From assembly GCF_040833955.1 (NCBI RefSeq), contig NZ_CP162133.1, positions 2,006,001 to 2,070,000 on the forward strand: a DNA stretch of 64,000 nt. Direction: 5' to 3'. Of this stretch, positions 29,532 to 40,202 are shown piece after piece. Made by a program: the position numbers and the translations under genes. The notes below the pieces were generated by a model that made no database searches, had not been told where the DNA came from, and saw only the letters and a list, made by a program, of their open reading frames with translations. This DNA is from Leptospira sp. WS60.C2. GTDB lineage: Bacteria; Spirochaetota; Leptospiria; Leptospirales; Leptospiraceae. The first letter of the stretch is position 1, and each line of letters starts with the position of its first letter.

Positions 29532-32500
29532 ATGATCTATGCGTTTAACAATACGAAAATGGGAAGAAAAAACAAAGTGAAAAAAATCATTTCTACCTTA
29601 CTCATGAGCCAACTTTTGGTTTCATGTATTGCTTTTTTGGATTTTACCAAAGAAGCAGATAAAAAATTAGAATCACTTGGCCTTGTTGCTACATCGGCCA
29701 TTAATATGGGTTCGGCGACTGCAGGACCTGCTGGGAAGTCCATCATTTCCGATGATGGTAAGTTTCAAGTCTTGATTCCACCGGGAGCCATGGACGAAGA
29801 AAAAACCTTCAGCATCAAACGTTTTGAATTCACAAACAATAGTTTGCCAAACGGATATATTCCTACGACAGATGCATATGAAATCACACCTTCCTATCGC
29901 TTTAAAAAAGATGTGGTGATTACGATTGCACAAAATGTGGAAAAAATTGAAGCGCTCAACTTATCAAAAAACAAAGCGCAAGGATTTGTTCATTCTACCA
30001 CTTCTGATTCAGACCAATCTGGTCGTGTGAGCGGTGGGTGGGATGGTAGCGTAACGACCGCTAAATCAGACACAATCCAATTTCAATCCAGAACATTCTC
30101 AATTTTTGGTGGTGGAACACCTCCTCCAGGAAACGGTGCGCCAAACATCGTCGGTGCTTTTTATGATTTTAAACCAGGTGGGTCATTTTTACCTTTCCGC
30201 GTGCGAGCTCAAGTGATTGAACCAGATGGAGACAGTATGACTGTTTATTTGATCACTGGCCCCGTTGGCCAAGGTACTGTTGCCATCCAAATGACTCCAG
30301 AGCCAGGCAATTGGTATTCAGCACTCATTCCTTACGAATCCATGGTACAGGCTGGCATTCAAATGCAGGTATTGGCAGTTGATTTTTATGGCAATAATAC
30401 AACACGTCCAAGCTCTGACATGTTTTTTTACCCAGCCAGTTCCGGAAACCCTGCATTCGTGAACAATTACGATAGAGACAAAGATAACGATGGTTACTTG
30501 GATGCTTGGGAAATTGACAATGGATTTAGTCCAAACAATGCTTCTTCTCCGAATGCTGCTTTATTTCCAGACTCTGACGGAGATGGAATTCCTAACGTAG
30601 CCGACCATACTCCCAATGGAGAATACAATCCACTCATTGACTCCATTACGGTAATTCCAAACCAAGCCAGAATGTATTTAGATGAAAAAATTACGTTTTC
30701 CATTCAAGCGAAATACCAAGGAAATCATCGTTATGTGCAGTCGAATTTTGTGACAACTGGCAATGCTCTGAGTGGTTCACCTGTAGGAGAATTTTCTAAT
30801 TCAGTGTTCCAAGCCATCGCCCCAGGGATTGCTGGAGTGCAAGTCACTGTTGGTTCCTTCCAAGCGACTTCCACAGTCACTGTGATCGATACCTTACCTC
30901 CAAACAATATCACAACACTGACAGCAACTGCTATGTCAACTACACGCGTTAGACTCCGTTGGCAAGCTCCAGGAAATGATGGACCTTACGGTAAGGTCAG
31001 TGCATATGAAATCCGTAGATCCACTTCCAACATTGACACCGATGCAAAATGTTCACAAGCAAGTACCATCTTCCACACGTTAACTCCAAAAAATGCTGGT
31101 TCGGTGGAAATTTGGGATGCCAATGGACACGCACCTAGTACAACATATTTCTATTGCATTAGAGCTTATGATCACAATGGCAATAGAAATGAATGGGTTT
31201 CTTCCAATGTTTCTGCGACTACGTATGCTGTAAGCGATACCATTCGACCAGCAGATATCACAAATCTCACTGCCACAGCATTGACAGATGAATCCATCCA
31301 ATTGACATGGACAGCCGTCGGAGATGATGGAAACACGGGCAATGCATCCTCGTATGAAATTAGAAGATCAGCAAGTGTGATTAATACGGACGTCGATTGT
31401 GACAATAGCCATGAAGTGACAAACTCGATTAGTTCTGTCGTGGTTGGTTCTGGAATCAATTTCTCTGTGACACAACTTAGTGCGAACACTCGGTACTATT
31501 TTTGTGTCAGAGCATATGACGAAGTCGGAAACAAAAGTAGATGGAATGGTGTTGTTTCTGCAACAACGATGCTTGGAAATTTACCTCCAATCGTAAATGC
31601 AGGTCCTGACCAATTGAATGCCATGGCCACTGCTGCGGTCTACCTAAACGGTTCCCAATCGTATGACCCAGATTCTGGAGTTTGTTCTGCAAACCCTGCA
31701 AGTTATGTATTTAAGTGGTCAATCGTTGCAAAACCACCGACATCCAATTTAACCAATGCTCAAATTACAAACGCCAACCAATTGAATGCTTCCTTCATAC
31801 CGGATGTAGCAGGAAATTACGTATTGGAATTGAGTTTCATTGACTCGAATTCCACTTGTTATGGTGGACCAAGAATGGCAACAGACCTTGTGCAAATAAC
31901 GGCTTATGAAGCAGATCTCATTGCTCCTGCTCAAGTCACTTCCTTCATTGGAACAGCGATTTCGCAAGACCAAATCCAACTATCTTGGTTGAATGTTGGG
32001 GATGATGGTATGATCGGCAACATCAACCGTTATGAAATTGGAGTCTCGATCAATCCAATCACCAATGAAACAGAATGCCAAAATGCACCATGGAAATACT
32101 TTCCAAACATTAGCAACTTTGTTCCGAATGCTCAAGTAGCAACCGTGATTGGTGGATTGTTTCAAAACACTACCTACCATATTTGTATCACGGGCTTCGA
32201 CGAAGTAAGTAACCGAGGACCAGCGAACGTGGGACTTACGGTAACAACCTTTCCTGGAACCTCTGGTTGGGGCGCTTGGACAGAATGGACGGGATGTAGC
32301 ACAAAATGTGGTCTTGGTACAAGAACCCGAACTCGCGTTTGCCTGGATCCAGTCGCAGGATGTGGTGGAAGCTCTCAAGAAACAATCTCATGTAAAATCA
32401 AAGATTGTTGGGTCAATAGACTTCATACATCCATAGCCAACGGATCGTCCGCATCTGTTACTTGTTTAGCAGGATATGTTCGAGGACCGAATATGGATTA

Positions 32501-32747
32501 TTATTACCAAGCTGGTGGTCACAAATCTGATATTTATGACTACTGGGGAGAATTCTTTGCATGTGGTGCTCTGAATCGAGGTCCTGCCTACTTTACAGCC
32601 TCTGGTATCACATCAATTACAAATCGATCCGATGGAATCGATGTAACATTTGGTTCAGACAACCCTCCTCCACCTGAAAATAAATGTATCTATAACACAA
32701 TCACATCAAGTCGTGTGATCGGTATTTACTGCTCGGAAGTTCCATAA
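29532..32747 (+). CDS. Large modular lipoprotein with FN3, PKD-like and thrombospondin type 1 domains
   Basis: The protein is 1071 residues. The signal peptide ends in the lipobox LLVSC; the ATG at 29532 or the one at 29559 may be used. Modules in order: a ZU5-like segment with QVLIPPGAM (about 75-90), an acidic calcium-type repeat region (DRDKDNDGYLDAWE and DSDGDGIPN, about 315-360), fibronectin III repeats near 453, 569 and 795, a PKD-like module near 684 (NAGPDQLNAM then SYDPDSG), and a thrombospondin type 1 repeat near 911-960 (WGAWTEWTGCSTKCGLGTRT). A cysteine-containing tail of about 110 residues closes it. This looks like a surface adhesin or matrix-binding protein; the TSP1 module is unusual in bacteria. 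A terminator follows. Confidence 0.88.
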   Translation: MIYAFNNTKMGRKNKVKKIISTLLMSQLLVSCIAFLDFTKEADKKLESLGLVATSAINMGSATAGPAGKSIISDDGKFQVLIPPGAMDEEKTFSIKRFEFTNNSLPNGYIPTTDAYEITPSYRFKKDVVITIAQNVEKIEALNLSKNKAQGFVHSTTSDSDQSGRVSGGWDGSVTTAKSDTIQFQSRTFSIFGGGTPPPGNGAPNIVGAFYDFKPGGSFLPFRVRAQVIEPDGDSMTVYLITGPVGQGTVAIQMTPEPGNWYSALIPYESMVQAGIQMQVLAVDFYGNNTTRPSSDMFFYPASSGNPAFVNNYDRDKDNDGYLDAWEIDNGFSPNNASSPNAALFPDSDGDGIPNVADHTPNGEYNPLIDSITVIPNQARMYLDEKITFSIQAKYQGNHRYVQSNFVTTGNALSGSPVGEFSNSVFQAIAPGIAGVQVTVGSFQATSTVTVIDTLPPNNITTLTATAMSTTRVRLRWQAPGNDGPYGKVSAYEIRRSTSNIDTDAKCSQASTIFHTLTPKNAGSVEIWDANGHAPSTTYFYCIRAYDHNGNRNEWVSSNVSATTYAVSDTIRPADITNLTATALTDESIQLTWTAVGDDGNTGNASSYEIRRSASVINTDVDCDNSHEVTNSISSVVVGSGINFSVTQLSANTRYYFCVRAYDEVGNKSRWNGVVSATTMLGNLPPIVNAGPDQLNAMATAAVYLNGSQSYDPDSGVCSANPASYVFKWSIVAKPPTSNLTNAQITNANQLNASFIPDVAGNYVLELSFIDSNSTCYGGPRMATDLVQITAYEADLIAPAQVTSFIGTAISQDQIQLSWLNVGDDGMIGNINRYEIGVSINPITNETECQNAPWKYFPNISNFVPNAQVATVIGGLFQNTTYHICITGFDEVSNRGPANVGLTVTTFPGTSGWGAWTEWTGCSTKCGLGTRTRTRVCLDPVAGCGGSSQETISCKIKDCWVNRLHTSIANGSSASVTCLAGYVRGPNMDYYYQAGGHKSDIYDYWGEFFACGALNRGPAYFTASGITSITNRSDGIDVTFGSDNPPPPENKCIYNTITSSRVIGIYCSEVP

Positions 32748-32764
32748 GGATCTTTCCTTTCTCT

Positions 32765-32795
32765 CTCCAAGGTTTTCCAAGCGGAAACCTTGGAG
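32765..32795 (+). terminator. Stem-loop after the modular lipoprotein gene
   Basis: CTCCAAGGTTT (32765-32775) and AAACCTTGGAG (32785-32795) form an 11-bp perfect stem with a 9-nt loop, 18 nt after the stop. Only a short GGGTTT follows, so termination is likely but not textbook. Confidence 0.55.
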
Positions 32796-32981
32796 GGTTT
32801 CGTATCGCGGTGGAGCCATTGGTAGCCGTGATGAAATCTACCTGGCTCAACACAAAGCAAATCGATTCGACCTTCTAGGGAATCCATTTTAATTGAATAT
32901 TTTTTAGTACCTTTTTTCGTTTTTTTCGTCTGATCTATCTTGAATTACCGCTGATCCAATCAGCCTGGCTCTTGACTTGGA

Positions 32982-34889
32982 ATGAACAAAACGATACAAA
33001 CTTCAGATTTATTCTATTCCTATTCAAATAAACTTTCCTACGCACTTTATCTCTTCGAATCAAAGTCGGAACAATTCGAGACAGAAAATGGATTCATATT
33101 CTCAAATACAAAAGCAAAAGAACTTCATGGAATTCAAAATGTTTCTCACGGGGAATTATCCGTTGGGCATCTTTTTCCTTTTTTATTTGAAAACAATCTT
33201 CTATCCCAAATTAGGATGCATTGGCAAAAGGATTTAGAATTTGAGGAAGTGATTGGAAAAGACAAGTTCCAAGCTTTTGGGATTCAAAACCAACCCTACC
33301 TGCTGAGAATAACCAAATTAGATTCAATTCATTATTCCATCACAATCGAAGAACTAACAGATGTCATCTTAGCCCAAAAAATTCTAAAACAAAAAGAAAC
33401 GAAGTTAGACCGTTTGTTAAAAACAATGATCAACGGGGTTGTTGTCGTGAATACAGAAGGACAAATCCTTTATGCAAACGAAAGTGCCTCCGAAATCTTA
33501 GAACTCAAATTAGAGGAAATTGAAAATCGTTATTTTAGTTCCCGTGAATGGAAACAAATTTATGAAGATGGATCACCCTTTCCCATGGACCAACTTCCAT
33601 TGGCCATTGCCCTTACCAAACAAGAAACGGTTTACAACTGTGAACATGGAATTGTTTCAGAAGATGGTCATTTCAAATGGTTAAACGTAAATGCAACACC
33701 ACTCTTCGATGAACATGGAAAACTGGAAGGTGCCACTGCCAGTTTTTTAGACATCACGGAATTAAAAAAAACACAAGATACCATTAAACAACAAAACAGA
33801 AAGTTAACTTCCGTCTTGGAAGCGATTGAAAAATCGGCAATCGTGAGTGTCACAAACCCCGATGGAATCATCACCAGAGCGAACACTCAGTTCATCAAAA
33901 TCTCTGGCTATACAGAATCAGAACTGATCGGCTCCGATCACAAAATTTTAAATTCACAATTCCATCCAACAGAATTTTGGATAGAACTCTGGAACCAAAT
34001 CAAACAAGGAAAAACATGGGAAGGAGTCATTAAAAACAAAGCAAAAGATGGTACCTTCTTTTGGCAGCAGACCTTTATCCATCCTTTATACGATGAAAAC
34101 GACCAAATTGAAGCCTATTTATCCATTCGGTTTGATATCACAGAAGAAATAGAAGCGCTAGAAAACACAAAACGAATGTTACATTTTGCTGGCATCCAAA
34201 ACAATCGTCTGCAAAATTTCGCCTATATCATTTCTCATAACATAAGGCAACACTCTTCCAATTTCACCTCTCTCATTTCTTTATTAGAAGAAACAAACGT
34301 TGAAGAGGAAAAACAAAATCTTGTAGAAATGTTACATACTTCTTCCATCCAATTGGAAGAAACGATTTCTCATCTAAGTGATATTATTTCCATCAACCAA
34401 ACCTTAAACAAACCAATGGAAATTTGTTCTCTCAAAAAAGAAGTTGAGACTACTCTTACAATCTTGAATGGTTCCATTGTTTCTCGAAATATCAAAGTGG
34501 AAGTCCTTGTCCCCGATCATTTACAGATCAAAACCATCCCTGCTTATTTAGAGAGCATTCTCCTCAATCTTGTATCCAATGCTGTGAAGTATGTTCGTTT
34601 GAAATCTGGAGCTTGGATTCAAATCTCTATCGAAGAAAGAGAGGAATGGATTGTGATCTCAGTTGAAGACAATGGGCTTGGGATCAATCTCTCGAAACAT
34701 GGAAACAAAATTTTCGGAATGTTCAAAACCTTTCACAAAAATGAAGACGCGAGAGGGATCGGACTCTTTATCACCAAGTCTCAGGTAGAGGTTCTCGGAG
34801 GAGAAATCCAAGTCACAAGCGAGGAAGGGAAAGGTTCCCAATTTACCGTCCACCTTCCCAAAAATCCCGAGGAGAGAATTCGCGTTTAA
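32982..34889 (+). CDS. PAS-domain sensor histidine kinase
   Basis: This is a 635-residue kinase without membrane segments. A first PAS-like region (1-130) is followed by PAS at about 140-265 (GVVVVNTEGQILYANESASEIL) and PAC-containing PAS at about 275-395 (VTNPDGIITRANTQFIKISGYTESELIG). The phospho-acceptor is His419 in IISHNIRQHSSNF, a variant H-box like that common in Bacteroidetes kinases rather than the HExxNP type. The ATPase domain has NLVSNAVKY, DNGLGINL and GIGLFITKSQVEVLGG. No response regulator gene is adjacent. Confidence 0.87.
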   Translation: MNKTIQTSDLFYSYSNKLSYALYLFESKSEQFETENGFIFSNTKAKELHGIQNVSHGELSVGHLFPFLFENNLLSQIRMHWQKDLEFEEVIGKDKFQAFGIQNQPYLLRITKLDSIHYSITIEELTDVILAQKILKQKETKLDRLLKTMINGVVVVNTEGQILYANESASEILELKLEEIENRYFSSREWKQIYEDGSPFPMDQLPLAIALTKQETVYNCEHGIVSEDGHFKWLNVNATPLFDEHGKLEGATASFLDITELKKTQDTIKQQNRKLTSVLEAIEKSAIVSVTNPDGIITRANTQFIKISGYTESELIGSDHKILNSQFHPTEFWIELWNQIKQGKTWEGVIKNKAKDGTFFWQQTFIHPLYDENDQIEAYLSIRFDITEEIEALENTKRMLHFAGIQNNRLQNFAYIISHNIRQHSSNFTSLISLLEETNVEEEKQNLVEMLHTSSIQLEETISHLSDIISINQTLNKPMEICSLKKEVETTLTILNGSIVSRNIKVEVLVPDHLQIKTIPAYLESILLNLVSNAVKYVRLKSGAWIQISIEEREEWIVISVEDNGLGINLSKHGNKIFGMFKTFHKNEDARGIGLFITKSQVEVLGGEIQVTSEEGKGSQFTVHLPKNPEERIRV

Positions 34890-35045
34890 AGGTAAGATCC
34901 GAATTTTCCTTCATTCCCTTCTTCGCCCTTTTTCACTTTCCCTACTTCTTTTCAATCCGTCTTGACAATCTCCCCCAAGTCTCGAGGCTTACCCTAGTGA
35001 TCCGTCGGCGAAGCCCTTCGGACGTACAATGACATAAGGAAATCC

Positions 35046-36215
35046 ATGAAAGTCCACGAATACCAGGCCAAAGAAATCCTACGTAGACACAATGCCAACG
35101 TTCCGTTCGGAAAGGTCATCGACACCGTCGGTGATTTTGAAAAGGCATACAGCGAAGTCGTCCAAAAATCACCAGTAGTGGTGGTCAAAGCCCAAATCCA
35201 CGCAGGTGGACGAGGAAAAGGGGGCGGAGTCAAAGTCGCAAAGACCAAAGAGGATGCAAAAGCAGCCGCTGAGAAAATCCTCGGAATGCAACTCATCACT
35301 CCACAAACCGGACCAGAAGGAAAAAAAGTCCTAAAAGTTTACCTAGAGCAAGGACTTGAAATTGCAAAGGAATACTACCTTTCGATCCTCCTCGACCGTG
35401 CCATTCGTAAGACCATCATCATGGCTTCTACCGAAGGTGGTATGGAGATTGAGGAAGTAGCAGAAACGCACCCAGAAAAAATCATCAAAATCCAAATTGA
35501 TCCAGGGATCGGAATCCAAGGTTCGCAAGTGCGAGAACTCGCGTTTGCTCTTGGCATTCCTGCGGAAGCACAAAAATCGTTCACTGCTTTAGTCAACGCA
35601 GTGTACAACGCCTACATCAAAGAAGATGCAGCACTTCTGGAAATCAACCCACTCATCCTAACAAAACAAAACGAAATCATTGCTGGTGACTGCAAGATGG
35701 ACTTGGATGAAAACGCACTTTATCGTCACCCAGACAACGAAGCACTTCGAGACATCTCCGAAGAAGATCCATACGAAGTAAAAGCAAAAGAATACAACCT
35801 CAACTATGTAAAGTTAGATGGGAACATCGGTTGTATGGTGAACGGTGCCGGACTTGCGATGGCAACGATGGACATCGTAAAACTAGCTGGGGCAGAACCT
35901 GCTAACTTCCTCGATGTGGGCGGTGGAGCAAACCCGACAACGGTAGAAAATGGGTTTCGACTCATCCTTTCTGATCCAAACGTAAAAGGAATCTTTGTAA
36001 ACGTATTTGGTGGAATCGTTCGATGCGACCGTGTTGCGGTCGGGATCATCGAAGCCACGAAAAAAGTGAACGTGTCCGTTCCTGTTGTGGTTCGATTGAA
36101 AGGAACCAATGCAGAAGAAGGGAAAAAAATCCTAAACGAATCTGGGATGAACATTGTTGGAGTGGAAGGACTCCGTGACGCGGCAGACAAAATTGTCTCC
36201 CTAATCAAAAAATAG
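35046..36215 (+). CDS. sucC: Succinate-CoA ligase, beta subunit
   Basis: The 389-residue ATP-grasp protein starts [16 protein letters not shown], the standard SucC N-terminus, with [15 protein letters not shown] binding nucleotide and LEINPLIL and [15 protein letters not shown] in the later domains. With SucD it makes ATP or GTP from succinyl-CoA in the TCA cycle. AAGGAAATCC just before the ATG is a good ribosome site. A perfect TTGACA lies at 34962-34967, but no convincing -10 follows at standard spacing. The sucD gene starts 12 nt after the stop. Confidence 0.96.
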   Translation: MKVHEYQAKEILRRHNANVPFGKVIDTVGDFEKAYSEVVQKSPVVVVKAQIHAGGRGKGGGVKVAKTKEDAKAAAEKILGMQLITPQTGPEGKKVLKVYLEQGLEIAKEYYLSILLDRAIRKTIIMASTEGGMEIEEVAETHPEKIIKIQIDPGIGIQGSQVRELAFALGIPAEAQKSFTALVNAVYNAYIKEDAALLEINPLILTKQNEIIAGDCKMDLDENALYRHPDNEALRDISEEDPYEVKAKEYNLNYVKLDGNIGCMVNGAGLAMATMDIVKLAGAEPANFLDVGGGANPTTVENGFRLILSDPNVKGIFVNVFGGIVRCDRVAVGIIEATKKVNVSVPVVVRLKGTNAEEGKKILNESGMNIVGVEGLRDAADKIVSLIKK

Positions 36216-36227
36216 GAAACGAATCAC

Positions 36228-37118
36228 ATGGCTGTATTAGTTGATGAAAATACGAGAGTCGTTGTACAAGGGATCACTGGAAAAGAAGGTTCCTTCCATG
36301 CAACGCAAATGTTAGAGTATGGTACAAAAGTAGTAGCTGGTGTCACTCCTGGAAAAGGTGGACAAATCTGGACATCCGAAACGGGCAAAAAAGCTCCTGT
36401 TCGCAACACCATCAAAGATGCAATGAAAGAAGACGGGGCAAACGCAGCAGTGATTTTTGTTCCGCCTCCCTTCGCAGCAGATGCCATCTTAGAAGGAATC
36501 TTCGCTGAGATCCCTCTTGTGGTTTGTATCACAGAAGGAATTCCGACTCACGACATGTTAAAAGTGTACAGTGTATTACGTAATTCCAAAACAAAACTCG
36601 TGGGACCAAACTGCCCGGGAGTCATCAACCCTCGTTACAATGTAAAGATGGGAATTATGCCTGGTTTTATCCATACACCAGGAAACATTGGAATCGTTTC
36701 TCGTTCTGGAACCTTAACGTATGAATCCGTTGCCTCTCTCACTGCGGCAGGCCTTGGCCAATCCACTTGTATTGGAATCGGGGGAGACCCAGTTCCAGGG
36801 ATGAACCATACGGAAGCTGTGCGCCTTCTCAATGAAGACCCAGACACGGAAGGCATTGTGATGATCGGTGAGATCGGTGGAACTTCGGAAGAAGAAGCTG
36901 CGGCTTACATCAAAGCACATGTAAAAAAACCGGTTGTTGGATTTATCGCAGGCCAAACGGCTCCTCCAGGAAAGAGAATGGGGCACGCTGGTGCTATCAT
37001 TTCTGGTGGTATGGGAACCGCTACTTCCAAAATTGCAGCCATGCAAGATGCTGGTGTGAGCATTTGCGCTCATATTGGGGAAGTAGGAGAAAAAATGAAA
37101 CAAGCCCTTAAAAAATAA
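36228..37118 (+). CDS. sucD: Succinate-CoA ligase, alpha subunit
   Basis: This is a 296-residue SucD. The CoA-binding Rossmann domain shows [14 protein letters not shown], and the phosphohistidine of the reaction is H253 in [22 protein letters not shown] and [12 protein letters not shown] are also conserved. It forms the heterodimer or heterotetramer with SucC and carries the phosphorylated histidine intermediate. AGGAAACG lies before the ATG. It is co-transcribed with sucC. Confidence 0.96.
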   Translation: MAVLVDENTRVVVQGITGKEGSFHATQMLEYGTKVVAGVTPGKGGQIWTSETGKKAPVRNTIKDAMKEDGANAAVIFVPPPFAADAILEGIFAEIPLVVCITEGIPTHDMLKVYSVLRNSKTKLVGPNCPGVINPRYNVKMGIMPGFIHTPGNIGIVSRSGTLTYESVASLTAAGLGQSTCIGIGGDPVPGMNHTEAVRLLNEDPDTEGIVMIGEIGGTSEEEAAAYIKAHVKKPVVGFIAGQTAPPGKRMGHAGAIISGGMGTATSKIAAMQDAGVSICAHIGEVGEKMKQALKK

Positions 37119-37175
37119 GGGAATCTTTAAAAAAAAACAACTTTGCATAGGAAATGAGGAGTCTGAACTAAGAAT

Positions 37176-38717
37176 ATGGAACAACGTTCATGGGTTTCTA
37201 GCCTACTCATTCTCTTCATTTCCTTCGGAATACTAGCCGCTGAATCAGATGAGAAAGGATTTACCTTAAGTCTGAAGGAAGCGGTTCGGTATGCGATTGA
37301 AAATAACCGCGAAGTGCTCCAAGCCAGACTGGAATTGGCAAAGGCCGACACCAATCTCATGAAATTTGAAGCCAAATATTCTTGGCGTGCCATTTCCCGA
37401 GCAGAAATCGATCAAAAGAAATTTCCGTTCAACCAAAACAATATTTTCACTGGAACGAGAACTCAAACCAATACCTACAGTGCAGGGATTGAAAAACTAT
37501 TCACCACAGGAACTTATTTTAAGTTGGAAGCTAGATCACAACGTTTTGACTCCAACGCCTTTGAAAACCCAAACCAAACTCCTGCTGGTTTTACAGCGTT
37601 AGGACTTCCTCCTTTGTACACGGACTCTTTGTCTGTGACCATTGCACAAGATCTTTTGAAAAATGCGTTTGGTGCCAATGAAAAGAACATGGAAAAAATC
37701 CTAGAAAACCAAACCGAAATCATGAGAGAACAAATGGAAGACCAAGTCGCTTCCAAAGTAGTATCCACTCTTGTTGACTATTGGAACTATTCGGTCAAAG
37801 AATCGGGATTTCAAACCTTCGAACAATTATTAAAGAATACCAAAAACGTAAGAGACCTTACCATTCGCAAACAAGGTCTTGGGCTCTCGGAAAGTTTTGA
37901 AGTGAATCAATGGAATGCCCTACTTTCACAAGTAGAGGGCCAAATGGCGCAAGCCAGTGCCGAAAAAGAAGAAGCACGCCGAAAACTCATCCGGTCTCTC
38001 AATTTACCGGAAGATACAATCTTTCAAAAAACATCACCACTGTCTGAAACACTTCCCGATCAATTGGACTACCAATCCGACATTGATTATGCCTACAAAC
38101 ACAGGGCAGACTTTCGTGCTTTACAGCGAAAAAAAGAAAACGCTGACCTTGCGATGAAAATGGCTAAGAACGAAGCGCTTCCGTCTTTAAAAGTAGCGGG
38201 AACGTATGGTTACCAAGCGCAAAATACAATTAGTCCGCAAAATAATTATTCAGACAATCGAAATGGTGTCTTTTCCTACCAATACCCTGTGATGCAAGGA
38301 TCTGTTGATCTTAGTTATCCCATTATGGACAAAGGGGTAAAAGTAGGTCTTCGAGATGCAGAAATCCAAAAACGTCAAGTTTCGTTGGAAGAAGCAGATT
38401 TAGTGAAAGCAGTTTCGGATGATGTCAAAACAAGAATCGACATTTTAAAGGCGTCCTACCGAGTGATGGAGAACGCGAAAAAAACAGAAGAAGAATCAAG
38501 AAAGTATTACAATGGAGTGCTTCGTTCCTTCCAACAAGGTAGATTCAATGCACTTGCCGTAAAAAATGCGCTGGACACATTGGTACAAGACCAATTATCA
38601 CTCGTAAGGGCGAAAGTTGACTACAACATCAATTTACACAGATACTATGTGGCTAAAAATGCATTATTCGAAGAATATGGAGTGGACCGAGCTAAACTCC
38701 TTCCTGAAAATCTATAA
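37176..38717 (+). CDS. TolC-family outer membrane efflux protein
   Basis: The 513-residue protein has a cleavable signal (SSLLILFISFGILAAES) and two repeats of long alpha-helical coiled-coil segments typical of TolC: LKEAVRYAIENNREVLQARLELAKA near 30-55, and AEIQKRQVSLEEADLVKAVSDD and the helix ending VKNALDTLVQDQLSLVRAKVDYN near the C-terminus. It would form a trimeric channel across the outer membrane and periplasm for export or efflux. The inner-membrane and adaptor partners are not encoded next to it. GAGGAG lies about 15 nt before the ATG. Confidence 0.88.
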   Translation: MEQRSWVSSLLILFISFGILAAESDEKGFTLSLKEAVRYAIENNREVLQARLELAKADTNLMKFEAKYSWRAISRAEIDQKKFPFNQNNIFTGTRTQTNTYSAGIEKLFTTGTYFKLEARSQRFDSNAFENPNQTPAGFTALGLPPLYTDSLSVTIAQDLLKNAFGANEKNMEKILENQTEIMREQMEDQVASKVVSTLVDYWNYSVKESGFQTFEQLLKNTKNVRDLTIRKQGLGLSESFEVNQWNALLSQVEGQMAQASAEKEEARRKLIRSLNLPEDTIFQKTSPLSETLPDQLDYQSDIDYAYKHRADFRALQRKKENADLAMKMAKNEALPSLKVAGTYGYQAQNTISPQNNYSDNRNGVFSYQYPVMQGSVDLSYPIMDKGVKVGLRDAEIQKRQVSLEEADLVKAVSDDVKTRIDILKASYRVMENAKKTEEESRKYYNGVLRSFQQGRFNALAVKNALDTLVQDQLSLVRAKVDYNINLHRYYVAKNALFEEYGVDRAKLLPENL

Positions 38718-38738
38718 GCGAACTACGGGAGGTTCCTT

Positions 38739-40193
38739 TTGATACGCTCCCGAGTTTTTGTTGCCATCGGAATCATTTTTTCTCTCATCATTGTTTTTAC
38801 CTACACCTTTGTGGATTTTCGAGAAAGAGAAGACAAGGCGTACGATTTGTACCAATCGGAATCTTATTTAGATGTCCTAAATCTATACCAAGAATCGGAG
38901 ATCCCTACAGGGGAATTAGAACTTACCATTTTGTCACAAACTCTATCCCAATTGGAAAAAGAGCTCAACGGGAAGGAAACGAACAAAAAACTTTTGTTGT
39001 TTTTCAAAAAACGAAAAGATACCAAACTCATAGAGTGGGAAACAACGAGAGGAACCTATTATCACATCGAAGACCCATTTTTCACCCATTTGAAAAAACA
39101 TGGAAACGGTTACAAACGAGCTCTCATTACAAAAATCAATTGTTTGTCTAGACCAATTCCGAAATCCGAGGTCACTCACTATCTACTCCTTTTGATCTTA
39201 GAAGACCCAAGAGGGATGGAGGAAAGTTTCAGCGATGCCCTTTCCCATCTATTAACGTATCCTTTTGAACCAATTGGTGAGTTAGAGTCTGGATTTTTAT
39301 TACAGACCATTCACTTTTTATCCCAAGCTTCTGGCACCAACCTATACCACCAAACAGCGACCATACGAGGAAAAAATGTAAACTTACGAAGTGGTCCTGG
39401 AAGGGAAAACCAGGAAGTAGGAAAGGTAAGCGAACCAGAACCAACCATTTGTTTGGAAGAGGATAGCGCGGAAGAAACCATTGCTGGCAATGAGGGGAAT
39501 TGGAAGAGATGTTACTTTCCCAATGCACAAAAAACCGCCTGGATTTTTTCTGGTTTTCTCAAAGAGACTTTGGCAGATCAAACGTTAATCCAAGAATTTG
39601 AAAAACGTTTCAAAGCGGTAGATAACGAAATCCGCATTGATTTTGAAGGATGGGATGGAAAAAAAATCCCGCAAACATTCTTTGGAAATTACATCCCAAG
39701 AGAAAGCATTCGTGTTTATGGAGAAACAGGATTTCCCATTTATGGCCACGAAGGAAAAGGAAATTCCACCCAAAGGATTTGTAAAAAACTATCGGGGAAT
39801 AAAAATTACTTTGAATTTTCCTTCAAACCGTCTGACTCCAAAACACCCATTCCGTTTATGGAAATCCACCTGCAATACACAGGAAAAGCCCACTTAGCGT
39901 ATTCCATTTCTGCCGATGAATCCTCTATTTGGGTGAATCAAAATCGATATCTCCTCGACGGTGCCAAACGAAGAGAAAATCTGTCCTTACACATCGAAAA
40001 ACGATCTGGGGACAGTTGGAACGCAAGTCTTTGGAGGAGGAACACTGGCCTCATCCAATCCATCAAGTCCTTCCCTCTTTCGGAATCCATTCTGGAAACA
40101 GGGAAATATTCTTGGGAAATTTGCCTTCCACTCTCTTCCAAACCGACTCGAGACCATGTCTTATTATTTGAAGTGAGAACAGGAATCCATTAA
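38739..40193 (+). CDS. SH3b-domain membrane-anchored protein of unknown function
   Basis: The start is TTG at 38739, supported by a strong GGGAGG 6 nt upstream. A single hydrophobic segment (VFVAIGIIFSLIIVFTYTFV, residues 4-23) would anchor or export the 484-residue product. A bacterial SH3 domain lies at about 205-275 (RGKNVNLRSGPGRENQEVGKV, then GNWKRCYFP and WIFSGFL), a fold that often binds peptidoglycan. The remaining regions are not recognised. It sits 21 nt after the TolC-like gene and before the FmdB gene, probably in one transcript. Confidence 0.7.
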   Translation: MIRSRVFVAIGIIFSLIIVFTYTFVDFREREDKAYDLYQSESYLDVLNLYQESEIPTGELELTILSQTLSQLEKELNGKETNKKLLLFFKKRKDTKLIEWETTRGTYYHIEDPFFTHLKKHGNGYKRALITKINCLSRPIPKSEVTHYLLLLILEDPRGMEESFSDALSHLLTYPFEPIGELESGFLLQTIHFLSQASGTNLYHQTATIRGKNVNLRSGPGRENQEVGKVSEPEPTICLEEDSAEETIAGNEGNWKRCYFPNAQKTAWIFSGFLKETLADQTLIQEFEKRFKAVDNEIRIDFEGWDGKKIPQTFFGNYIPRESIRVYGETGFPIYGHEGKGNSTQRICKKLSGNKNYFEFSFKPSDSKTPIPFMEIHLQYTGKAHLAYSISADESSIWVNQNRYLLDGAKRRENLSLHIEKRSGDSWNASLWRRNTGLIQSIKSFPLSESILETGKYSWEICLPLSSKPTRDHVLLFEVRTGIH

Positions 40194-40202
40194 GGAGATA
40201 CT

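Noticed and set aside
32804..32832. ATCGCGG / CCGTGAT stem between the modular lipoprotein and the next kinase, considered as a riboswitch
   Set aside because: Seven pairs with one G-U, no recognisable riboswitch consensus, and the terminator just before it explains the local structure better.
34962..34995. sigma-70 promoter for sucCD based on a perfect TTGACA
   Set aside because: No acceptable -10 at 16-18 nt; the best TACCCT is 22 nt away, so it is mentioned only in the sucC entry.
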